Source: Rhabdophis nuchalis (Eukaryota > Chordata > Lepidosauria > Squamata > Natricidae). Taken from it: a stretch of 64,000 nucleotides of DNA. How positions within the stretch are numbered: position 1 is the stretch's first letter; each line of letters starts with the position of its first letter. The notes under the pieces are model-generated. The model saw only the letters and a program-made list of their open reading frames with translations, searched no databases and was not told the origin of the DNA. Positions 55,078 to 64,000 of the stretch are shown piece after piece. A program made the position numbers and the translations under genes. Location: NCBI GenBank assembly GCA_039707465.1, contig CM077644.1, positions 77,584,875 to 77,648,874 of the forward strand, given 5' to 3'.

Positions 55078-55253
55078 CAGTGGTGGGTTTCAAATTTTTT
55101 AGAACCTATTCTGTAGGTGTGGCCTATTTTGTGGGCGTGGCTTGGCAATCATGTGACAGGGTGGGAGTGGCCACCTTTTAAAATGTGGTGAAACTCATTT
55201 AACAACGCTCTTGCTTAGCAACCAAAATTTTGGACTCAATTGTGATGATAAAT

Positions 55254-55317
<64 letters not shown>

Positions 55318-55472
55318 TTCTTCCTTCCTTTCCTTTCCTTCCCGTTGGGTCACTGGCAGCGGCAGGCCAGATTTACTTCCAGGTACGCTGGTGGAACCCC
55401 CTCTCACCGGTTCTCTAAATTTCACGAACCGGCTCTCGCGAGTAGGTGCGAGCCTGCAGAAACCCACCACTG
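55078..55472. mobile_element. Composite hAT-type MITE with (CTTT)n, 395 bp
   Basis: The termini are cagtggtgggtttcaaa and gaaacccaccactg, with an exact 8-bp duplication tttcagct (55070-55077 and 55473-55480). The left half matches 2140-2765 up to the cttgcttagcaaccaaaa module. A CTTT array (about 55252-55318) and a ccggttctctaaatttcacg segment follow. Confidence 0.93.
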
Positions 55473-55480
55473 TTTCAGCT

Positions 55481-56079
55481 GCAATTAATGGATGGACTCA
55501 CAAGGATTCCATAATTTAAAAACTTGTTTTTTTTAAAAAAAAATCTTCTAAATTACTCAGGGCCTGCACACTGTCTTTAGTTTACCTATCCTCCTTCTCA
55601 GAGCAAAGGATGTAATCTGTTTCACAGGTAGTCTAATTCCATTATTGAAGAAGTGGAAGTTTAGGGATGTAAATAAAGAAGAAGGAACAGCCAGCATGGC
55701 GAGGGAGGCCTGGAAATGCTCACTGCAAGGAAAGGCTTTGGGGATCTGTAACTTGGAATGAAGAATAGATTGGAGACATGCTAGAACAGTATCATCTTGA
55801 CACTAGCATCTTGAAGAAATATGGATTTCAACTCCCAGTGGCTTGATGGGTGTGGCATGGCTTGATGGGCGTGGCTTGGTGGGCGTGGCAGGGGAAGGGT
55901 ACTGTAAAATCTCCATTCCCATCCCACTCCAGCGGAAAGTTACTGCAAAATCCCAATTTCCCCTGTTTCTGCAGGCACAGGTCAAGTTCTGTGCCTGCAG
56001 AAACAAAGATTTGTTCCAAAGGTGCTACAGTGATTTCCTTCTCCAGCACATGGGTATACACCTGGAAACATCTACCTAC
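55481..56079. other. Unclassified; possible eroded MITE
   Basis: A gtggcttggtgggcgtggca segment near 55870 resembles MITE interiors, and cctgtttctgcaggcacagg and its partner gtgcctgcagaaacaaag form a small inverted repeat near 55961-56007. No gene is seen. Confidence 0.35.
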
Positions 56080-56275
56080 CTACCTACCTATTCTCTCTCT
56101 CCCCCCCTACCTATCTACTGTATTTCTCTCTCTCTCTCTCCCCCCTCTATCTACCTACCTACCTACCTACCTACCTACCTACCTACCTACCTAACTACTC
56201 TCTCCCTACCTGTCTACTGTATTTCTCTCTCTTTCTCTCCCTCTCTATCGCTCTATCTACCTACCTACTGTTTTT
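56080..56275. repeat. (CTAC)n and CT-rich compound repeat
   Basis: Two ctacctacctac arrays alternate with tctctctctc blocks. Confidence 0.93.
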
Positions 56276-56346
56276 AAAAATTTGCCTCTTCAAAACCTGG
56301 GTGCGTCTTATACTCTAGTGCATCTTATACTCCGAAAAATACGCTA
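56270..56346. mobile_element. Right end of the taccgtatttttcgg MITE
   Basis: aaatttgcctcttcaaaacc, gggtgcgtcttatactctag and ccgaaaaatacgcta match the right 75 bases of 49407-49894. The left part is missing. Confidence 0.7.
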
Positions 56347-56464
56347 TATGCAGTTGAACATACTGTTGGGAAAAAATATTTGGTAAATATTTGACAAAAA
56401 GCTGATTTTTTCCCCAGTGGCGTGGCAGCTCCCTCAGCACTTGGAGGAAACTGTCTATCTGGAC

Positions 56465-57842
56465 TCATACAGCACAGAGATGGCATTGGTCGCGTTGGTG
56501 GATGACCTCTGGAGGGCTCGGCATAGGGGTTGTTCCTCTATCCTGGTCCTGTTAGATCTCTCAGTGGCTTTTGATACCATCGACCATGGTATCATGCTGC
56601 GCCAGCTGGAGGGGCTGGGGGTGAGGGGCACCGTTTTACGGTGGTTCTCCTCCTACCTCTCTGACCGGTCGCAATTTGTATTGGCAGGGGGGCAGAGGTC
56701 GATGTCGAGGTGCCTCACTTGTGGAGTACCACAGGGTTCGGTCCTCTCGCCTCTCCTGTTCAACATTTATATGAAGCCGTTGGGTGAGATCATCCATGGT
56801 TTGGGGGTAGAGTTCCACCAGTACGCTGACGATACTCAGCTGTACATCTCTACCCCGGACCACCCCAACGATGCCATGGAAGTGATGTCCTGGTGTCTGG
56901 AGGCCGTGCGAGTCTGGATGGGGAGAAACAGGCTCCGACTCAACCCGTCCAAGACCGAGTGGCTGTGGCTTCCGGCGTCACGATATAGCCAGTTGGTTCA
57001 ATCTCTGGCCATTGGGGGCGAGTCATTGGCCCCTAGAGAGAGGGCTCGCAACTTGGGTGTCCTCCTGGACTCTCGGCTGTCTCTAGAAGACCATATGACA
57101 GGGGCGCTTTTTATCAGGTTCGCCTGATATGCCAGTTGCGCCCCTTTCTGGATCGTGACGCTTTATGCATGGTCACTCAAGCCCTCATCATCTCCTGTCT
57201 GGACTACTGCAGCGCTCTCTACATGGGGCTTCCCTTGAGGTGCACCCGGAGGTTCCAGTTAGTTCAGAATGCGGCCGCGCGGGGGATTCTGGGAGCGTCT
57301 AGATGCTCCCACATGACACCTCTCCTGTGCGAGCTGCACTGGCTGGCTGTGGCTTTCCAGGTGCGCTTCAAGGTATTAGTAACCACCTTTAAAGCGCTCT
57401 ATGGCAAGGGACCTGGTTACCTACAAGACCGCCTCCTGCTACCAAACACCTCCCACCGACCAGTTCGCTCCCACAGAGAGGGCCTCCTCAGGGTGCCGTC
57501 GGCCAGGCAATGTCGGCTGGTGACCCCTAGGGGGAGAGCCTTCTCTGTGGCAGCTCCTGCCCTCTGGAATGACCTACCCCCTGACCTACGGATGACCACG
57601 GACCTGCACCTTTTCCATTGGGCCTTGAATACCTATTTATTTTGTGTGGCCAGCCTGGCGTAGTTTTAATTGTTTTTAGTAGGGGTTTTAGTAGGGTTTT
57701 AGGACAGGCTAATCATTTAATATATTTTTAACGTATTTTATGTTTTATACTACTGATTTTTATCGTTGCCTGTACACCGCCCTGAGTCCCAAAGGGAGAA
57801 GGGCGGTATAAAAATCTAATAAATAAATAAATAAATAAATAA
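56465..57842 (+). mobile_element. L2-group LINE, longest copy, RT to 3' end
   Basis: This 1.38-kb copy keeps much of the reverse transcriptase. The first frame (to 57127) has [16 protein letters not shown] (motif A), CGVPQGSVLSPLLFNIYM (motif B), HQYADDTQLYIS (motif C; YADD at 56822-56833) and LRLNPSKTEWLW. A frameshift near 57120 leads to the second frame (57136-57663): LRPFLDRDALCMVTQALI, SCLDYCSALYMGLPLRCTRR, RAFSVAAPALWNDLPPDL. The 3' UTR ends in gtacaccgccctgagtccc and an AAAT tail. The endonuclease is absent. The enzyme would reverse-transcribe LINE RNA at a nicked target, but this copy is truncated and shifted, so it is inactive. Confidence 0.92.
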
Positions 57843-58054
57843 ACTATGGCAGGGGTGGGTTCCAGCCGGCACTACTGCTGGCTTGCTTGTGTGTTTGCTT
57901 CATGTGCATGCACATGCGCAATACAATTGAAATATTCTGCTCTTGTGCGGAACTGAAAAACAAGATGGTGGCACTGATAGTGCTGACCAGGGAACTAGTT
58001 CGGGGATGTGGCAGGCCTGGGTCGCTGCTGGTTCCAGCGACCCAGGCCGCCAAA

Positions 58055-58588
58055 CAGGGGTGGGTTCCTACCAGTTCTAACCTCTTCTATAGAAGAAGTT
58101 CCACAAATCTACAGTGCCATTTAGAACCGGTTTTATTTATTTTATTTATTTATTTTATTATATTTATATCCCGCCCTTCTCCACAGAGGACCCAGGGCGG
58201 TTCCAGCTCCCTCCCCCTGCCTGTCTGCACATCATCAAGATGAAGAGCAAGAGGAGGAATTCTGGGAGTTGAAGTCCACAAGTCTTAAAGTAGTCAAGTT
58301 TGAACACCCCTGGGGTTTTTTTTTCTAAAGGGTTAGGGATGCAAGGGTCTTGTAACTTGACAGCTTTAAGACTTGCGTGCTTCAAATGCCAGAGTTTCTG
58401 AGCCAACATTTTGGTTGCTAAGCAAGAGCATTGTTAAGTGAGTTTCACCACATTTTACAAGTTGGCCATGCCCATCCAGTCACATGACTGCCAAGCCACT
58501 CCCATCTGGTCACATGGCCGGCAAGCCACTCCCACAAAGCAGGCCAAACCTACAGAAGAGGTTCTAAAAAATTGGAAACCCACCACTG
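58055..58588. mobile_element. Composite hAT-type MITE, inner element
   Basis: The termini are caggggtgggttcc and ggaaacccaccactg, with an exact 8-bp duplication ccgccaaa (58047-58054 and 58589-58596). It is the reverse complement of the family at 2140-2765 but with a single copy of the internal unit and an L2 3' terminus inserted at 58131-58200. Confidence 0.95.
58131..58200 (-). mobile_element. L2-group LINE 3' terminus inside the inner MITE
   Basis: A TTTA-rich run followed by atatcccgcccttctccaca and gaggacccagggcgg, the reverse complement of the LINE end. Only about 70 bases were inserted. Confidence 0.8.
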
Positions 58589-58654
58589 CCGCCAAACCAC
58601 TACCGGTTCGGCTGAACTGGTCTGAACCAGTAGGAACCCACCACTGTATTATGG

Positions 58655-59685
58655 GATATTTTTTATCAATAGTCTCTAAACTGTTGGTTGTTTCCACTGT
58701 GAGAACAGCAACTAACTTCTATAAATAGTACCATGATTTATATTTGATTTAAATATTTATATTTAAATACATTTTATTTAAATTTAAATAAATATATATT
58801 TAAATATAAATATTTAAATCTGAATTTGGCATCTCTTTCTGTTTTGTGGCAGTGATTTTTATAGTTGTTTGTTGACAATAGCCATTCTTCAGTCTGAGGG
58901 CTCTTTAAATGGAATGAAGTGTAGAATATAAAGTAAGAATATATTATGTAAGGCACTAAGAGCCTAAACCCTAACTGAAAGTAAAGCATGTTGACATTTA
59001 CATCTGACTCTAGCCTGAAGCTTCATTTGCTGTCTGTCAGATATATAAAGGTGTAACCAAAATAATTGGTGTCAGACCAGGAATGTGTGGATGTTGCCGA
59101 AAACTGACGTGACCAATGTTTAGGCAGTAATGGTATGTAACTTCGCTATATGGGTCCCTTTTTGTTCCACAACAGGGGAAGCAGAGACCAAGCTAATAAA
59201 CCCTGTCAGATCACCACCTCTGGCATAGCAAGAGACAAAACATTCTTAGCCAATTTGTCGCCTTGACTACTAGAGAATGCACCCGATAATTTAACTTAAA
59301 AGAAAACATTTCACTGGATGTTGTAGTGCTTTCTTTATTAGCTATTATTTAAAACCGCAATTTTCAGGAACAATTTTCAGTTATGTTTTCCTGGTTATTA
59401 CCTTGTTCTGTCTGATACACTAGGTATTTAATTACCTGTGATATGTACTGTAATATCTTGCATCTTTATTAATTTACAGCCCATTGCCCATACCGATAGC
59501 TTAAATAGATCTTAAAATAATAGCAAGATTATTGTTTTCATATAAGCAGTAGGGTGAAAGGAAAAAGTCATGTGCCTAGGTAGATTGTTTGAGGAATATA
59601 CCCAGAGAGCTGTGACATGTTTTTGTCAACTGATAATTATGCCGTTTTGTGAAGTTATAATTAGATATTTGTAGACTACGTCAAT
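58655..59685. other. AT-rich unique sequence
   Basis: It includes an AT-palindromic stretch at about 58740-58815 built from atttaaatatttat-like units. No gene is seen. Confidence 0.45.
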
Positions 59686-60000
59686 GGGGGACGTGGTGGC
59701 ACAGTGACTAAAATGCTGAGTTTATTGATCAGAAGGTTGGCAGTTCAGCAGTTTGAATCCCTAGCACCATGTAACACAGTGAGCTCCCGTTACTTGTCCC
59801 AGCTTCTGCCAACCTAGCAGTTCGAAAGCACATACAAAATGCAAGTAGAAAAATAGGGACCACTTTGGTGGAAAGGTAACATCGCTTCGTGCACCTTCGG
59901 CGTTTAGTCATGCCAGCCACATGACCATGGAGACGTTTTCGGATAGTGTTGGCTGTTTGGCTTGAAATGGAGATGAGCACTGGCCCTTTACTTTTATCTA
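59686..60000 (+). mobile_element. Sauria-type tRNA SINE, near full length
   Basis: The tRNA head (box-A-like gtggcacagtgactaaaatg, box-B-like cagtttgaatcccta) is followed by cttctgccaacctagcagtt, gtagaaaaatagggaccac and catgccagccacatgaccat, then gagatgagcactggccc. I recall this order from the Sauria SINE, which is mobilised by BovB-type LINEs. Confidence 0.8.
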
Positions 60001-60629
60001 AGACTACCTCATCCAGCAATAACTAGCTATTTGTAAACTACCCAAATACTAAAATTAGAGGTCAAATATCATAACCAAAAAGAATAGACTAATTTTGTGT
60101 TTCTCATATTTTCCCATGAATCCATCTCCTTTGTTTTATAATGGGGCATTCCCGCTTCATTTGCTCTAACAGGGTCTGAAAGAGTTTTACAGATTTATAT
60201 TTATACATTCAGTTTGATCAATGCCATCATATGTGAAGTACTGAATCTTGTCAATTTGCTGCTGCCAGCCTGTTTCTAGCTTTAGGACCTTTAAAACTTG
60301 GCACTTTTAAAGTCTAAAAGTTCTGGAACATAGAGTTGTCTTCACCAAGATCCCTTCCTACAATACCTGATATCCTGGGGGAACTTGTATACAGATCCAC
60401 AGATCTCCACAAACCAATTATTGACCATTGTCATGTTCACTGCTGTATTGATTGAACTACCAGATCTATGGATGAGCCAGTCCATGCTTCTGATTGACCA
60501 ATAGGGAAACAAGATCGAGATGTCTTCTCCCTTCCTTAAAACCTGCATTTAAAAAGGATTAATGGTCATTCCCTCTCCCAAGCACAGCTATAAATCTCAG
60601 TTCTCCAAACACTAATCCCAAATTCTTCA
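60001..60629. other. No recognisable feature
   Basis: No supported gene or repeat. Confidence 0.45.
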
Positions 60630-61150
60630 TAATGCCACTTTATAATGCCTTGGTAAGGCCACACTTAGAATACCGCATTCAGTTTTAGTTGCCACGATGT
60701 AAAAAAGATGTTGAGACTCTAGAAAGAGTGCAGAGAAGAGCAACAAAGATGATTAGGGAACTGGAGGCTAAAACATATGAAGACCAGTTGCAGGAATTGG
60801 GCATATGTGTAGTTTGATCAAAAGAAGGACTAGGGGAGACATGATAGCAGTGTTCCAATATCTCAGGGGTTGCCACAAAGAAGCACAAAGAAGTAGAACA
60901 AGAAGCAATGGGTAGAAAATAATCAAGGAGAGGAGCAACTTAGAAATAAGGAGAAATTTCCTGACTGTTAGAACAATTAATTAGTGGAACAACTTGCCTC
61001 CAGAAGTTGTGAATGCTCTAACACTGGAAGTTTTTAAGATGTTGGATAACCATTTGTCTGAAGTGATGTAGGATTTCCTGTCTAAGCAGGGGGTTGGACT
61101 AGAAGACCTCCAAGGTCCCTTCCAACTCTGTTATTCTATTTCTATTTCTG
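60630..61150 (+). mobile_element. CR1 LINE 3' fragment
   Basis: It aligns by eye with 563-1091: ccactttataatgccttggt, gagtgcagagaagagcaaca, ggttggactagaagacctcc and a tattctatttctatt tail. Several frameshifts and deletions (for example near 60880) break the coding region. Confidence 0.88.
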
Positions 61151-63328
61151 GGACAGATTACTTGGCAGTATTCTATTTCTAGAACAGGTTAGACATAAGA
61201 TGGCTTGATTTGATTTCTTTGTTGCATGAAGCCATAGATATGCCTATGCAGTAGCATAAAGTTCTCTGTGTAGGCTGGTAGGTAGTAGATAATTATGGGT
61301 ATGGCTGTGTCTGTGCACCAAGGATTAAATTCTAGACTTTTTTCTCCCACTTTTCTGAGTCAATGAAAATGTGACATAATAGGCCTGATTCCTGACTTAC
61401 CAGCCTCAAACAGAAGAGAAGGAGATCTAAGGACCTGAAATGTGGATTGAACTGAACATTCCTACCAGTAGGAAAGATTTTAGCATTACTGCAACAAAGT
61501 GTTCTTCCTGAAATCCCTCCTGTGCCACAACTGACCTGGAAGTTATCAGCTCAGTTCTACAAGGAAAGCGTAGAAACCCTGGCATACATCACCAAATAGG
61601 GAGTGGCACCTACTGCTTATAGGAGAATACCTTCCGAAAAGATTGCCCTATTCTTCTAAGTTTCTGTTGTCATTCAAAGGCACTGAGTCTTCCTGACATT
61701 GAAAAGATTAGAGCATTAAATAATATTTTTCTTGTTTTTGTAGGCAAGCATTTAATCAGTGCTGTAATTATTTATTTTTCTTTAAATAAATTCAGGCATA
61801 GAATTAGCCAATAAATAAGACTTTGTTTGACATTGGTGAAAATTTTATAGAAAACCTCTGAATATAAAGACAGATCAAGGTGCCAAATCCATTGGGTAAA
61901 ACAAATAGGTATTTAAAGAAGTGCAATAATAAAAAAAAGAGGCAAAAGTTAATTTTTCTGATTCTTTTTCAAACTAACAAGAGGTTTAAAGGATATTACA
62001 GTCCCTACAGAAATGTATTCATGTAGGAGTACTGGTTCATTTCACAATGAGGTGTACTTTTTTTGGTTTCCATTTGCCGTTTGACATGTAAATGTGATGC
62101 ATTACCAGCAAAAACCTATGTAGGTACTACTAAAATTATGATTCCTGTGTAACCTATAACTGGGCGAAACCATAGGGCAAAACTTTTTGAACCCAATTAC
62201 CTTGAAGGGACTAACTTACAGAATGTGTCCAAAATCCAGGGACAAGAATTACTGTGGAATTGAAATTTGTTAAATTTTATAAAACATTTTATAATAGAAA
62301 CATTATCATAAAACAGTTTTATGACATAAGACAAAATGTCATAAAACATTTCCTGTGCTAATGTTTGACTGTGCTACATAGTTCAGCATGGGCTAAACAG
62401 CTTATGGCATAATACAAAATGTCACAAACATTTCCTGTGCCGATGTTTGTGCTGCACAGATCAACATGAGCTATTTTCACCCCAGCCTTTCCAGTGAAGG
62501 TAGTATATTAGATGCTCTGTCATTGTTGAAGACCTTGAGGAATCTGGTAAGAAATATCTCTGAAACGATGATCAATGGGGCACAGATTGTCTAGTAAATA
62601 TTAACAGTAAATCTCACTAAATTCAATAAAAACTGATGGAGACTATATGTTAAAAATCTGTATTTTATACCTTCAGTTATTTTCACAAAATACTGTAATG
62701 GTGCCGGCAAAGAAAAAGGATTTGGATGCTGACTTAAAGGGGGTGATATACATTTTTAAAATGCTAAAATTTCAGTGAGTTTAAAGTTTTATACAGATGT
62801 TAAGGTTGGTACTGAAGTGAATTTTCCTACAGAAGTTAACTTAGCACCGTGCAAAAATTCCTAGAACTTCTCTATAAACTAAATGAGGTTAGCAGCAAAC
62901 ATGAGCTTTTGTCCTTGGGTCATCCAACTATATTAACACCGATATTATTTTCTCTCATTAGTTTGAAGTGGATCATAGCTTCGTTAATTAACTGCCCAAA
63001 TGGTCAGATCCTGGGTGTGCTCAAGTCATCAATGTCTTCTATGGGTTGCTACTCTAGGATAAAATGTTCTTAGAATTCAGAGATTAGAAAAATCTATGTT
63101 CTTAATCTTTTCTTGCATTCTTTCTCACAGCTGTCAGGCAGATGGCTAGAATACTCCATAACGAGAAATAAATGGGTTATTCACTCAACAACATCTGCTG
63201 TTCAGAAGGATCATGCTTCCCCTGACACTTCATGTATGTGTATTAAGAAATAGTTTGGTGTAGTGGTTCAAAAACCTAGGACCATGAGATCTAGTTCTGC
63301 CTTAGCCACAAAGCCAGTTGAGTGACTA
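61151..63328. other. Unique sequence, 2.2 kb
   Basis: No interspersed repeat or gene recognised apart from the two-copy tandem repeat listed separately. Confidence 0.45.
62321..62475. repeat. Two-copy tandem repeat, about 83-bp period
   Basis: atgacataagacaaaatgtc at 62321 and atggcataatacaaaatgtc at 62404 begin two diverged copies that both continue through catttcctgtgc, gatgttt/aatgttt and a cagcatg/caacatg segment. Confidence 0.85.
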
Positions 63329-64000
63329 ATAATAATAATAATAATAATATTTTATTTTTATATACCGCGTCCTCTCCCCAAGGGGACTCGGAGCGGTGCA
63401 CAGGGAAAAATTAAAACACATAAAATATATATACAAAAATAGATACAATAAAATAAAAACAAATTAAACTTAATTGTCCCTGCACTAAAATCCCCATATT
63501 AAAACTAGTGTTCCCTAAACCCTAAAGGTAGAGACTAAACAAGGCCGGCCAAGCAGAAAAAGTATGTTTTTAATTTCTGACGGAAGGAGCGGAGGTCCGT
63601 GGTTGTTCTAATGTCGGGGGGAAGGTCGTTCCAGAGGGCTGGGCCCGCCACAGAGAAGGCCCTTCCCCTGGGCGTCGCCCGCTGACAAAGTCTAGTGGAT
63701 GGCACCCGGAGAAGTCCCTCTCTGTGGGAGCGAATCGGCCGTGAGGATGTATGGGGCAGGATCCGATCCCGCAGATAGCTAGGTCCCGAGCCATGGAGCG
63801 CTTTAAAGATGATAACTAGCACCTTGAAGCGCACCCGAAAGATGACAGGCAGCCAGTGCAGCTCGCGCAAGAGAGGTGTTATATGGGTGTACCTTGCGGT
63901 CCCCATTATTGCTCGCGCGGCTGCATTCTGGACCAGCTGAAGTCTTCGGGTGCACCTCAAGGGGAGCCCCATGTAGAGAGAGTTACAATAGTCCAGTCGG
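63329..64000 (-). mobile_element. L2-group LINE, 3' part, running off the right edge
   Basis: The minus-strand frame 63972-63535 encodes MGLPLRCTRRLQLVQNAAAR, LHWLPVIFRVRFKVLVIIFK, GRAFSVAGPALWNDLPPDI and FCLAGLV without a stop. The 3' UTR, the gtgcaccgctccgagtcccc terminus and an AAT tail follow. The 5' extent lies outside the window. It is among the best-preserved copies here. Confidence 0.92.

Larger units (their letters stand above)
57850..58646. mobile_element. hAT-type MITE, outer element of a nested pair
   Basis: The ends caggggtgggttccagccgg and ggaacccaccactg are inverted. Flanking 8-mers aactatgg (57842-57849) and tattatgg (58647-58654) match at six of eight. Its interior (catgcgcaatacaattgaaa, ccagcgacccaggccgcc) matches 33807-34054. 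It is split by 58055-58588. Confidence 0.85.

Noticed and set aside
59745..59765. Possible tRNA gene signal (box B) at SINE heads
   Set aside because: Box A and B matches here and at 17755 belong to tRNA-derived SINEs; no cloverleaf with a complete acceptor stem is present.

Overview
This is vertebrate nuclear DNA, most likely from a squamate reptile and probably a snake. I found no complete host gene. The lineage call rests on the repeats: Sauria-type tRNA SINEs, BovB/RTE fragments, CR1 and L2-group LINEs, many hAT-type miniature elements, and at 15930-16432 a CR1/L3-like LINE tail that runs into an ATTCA/ATTCT pentanucleotide array, a combination I recall from snake genomes. These family names come from memory of motifs, not from a search.

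Layout. 1-12.5 kb: CR1 pieces, two partial L2-group LINEs, a tRNA SINE and a series of hAT-type MITEs, several with exact 8-bp target duplications. 12.5-14.6 kb: an unusual, apparently complete L1-related element with a 5' leader, an intact ORF1 (13417-14265) and a 3' end but no ORF2. 15-18.4 kb: a solo LTR, the CR1/L3-like tail, an internally deleted L2 copy and a tRNA SINE. 18.7-23.1 kb: an old CR1 copy split by a MITE and by a 3.85-kb L1 that carries most of ORF2. 23.6-36.7 kb: nested MITE/LINE insertions, long CTTT and CT tracts, a second probable LTR, a rearranged U6 snRNA pseudogene at 34150-34264, and a foldback repeat at 36.3-36.7 kb. 36.7-41.2 kb: mostly unique sequence with one weak exon candidate (38865-38909). 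41.2-43 kb: a dead Tc1-like transposon that contains a MITE. 43-64 kb: unique stretches alternating with MITEs, L2 copies (the longest at 56465-57842), SINEs and CR1; an L2 copy runs off the right edge.

The elements are related through nesting and shared modules rather than through a pathway. L2 copies end in a conserved 3' hairpin-like terminus (consensus accgccctgagtc...gggcggtataaa) followed by AT-rich microsatellites, so they account for many of the AAT, AAAT and TTGA tracts. The hAT-type MITEs share CAG...CTG termini and 8-bp target duplications, and several are mosaics of the same internal modules. Most open frames in the window are remnants of LINE reverse transcriptases or low-complexity translations. 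The only coding sequence I consider intact is the L1-type ORF1.
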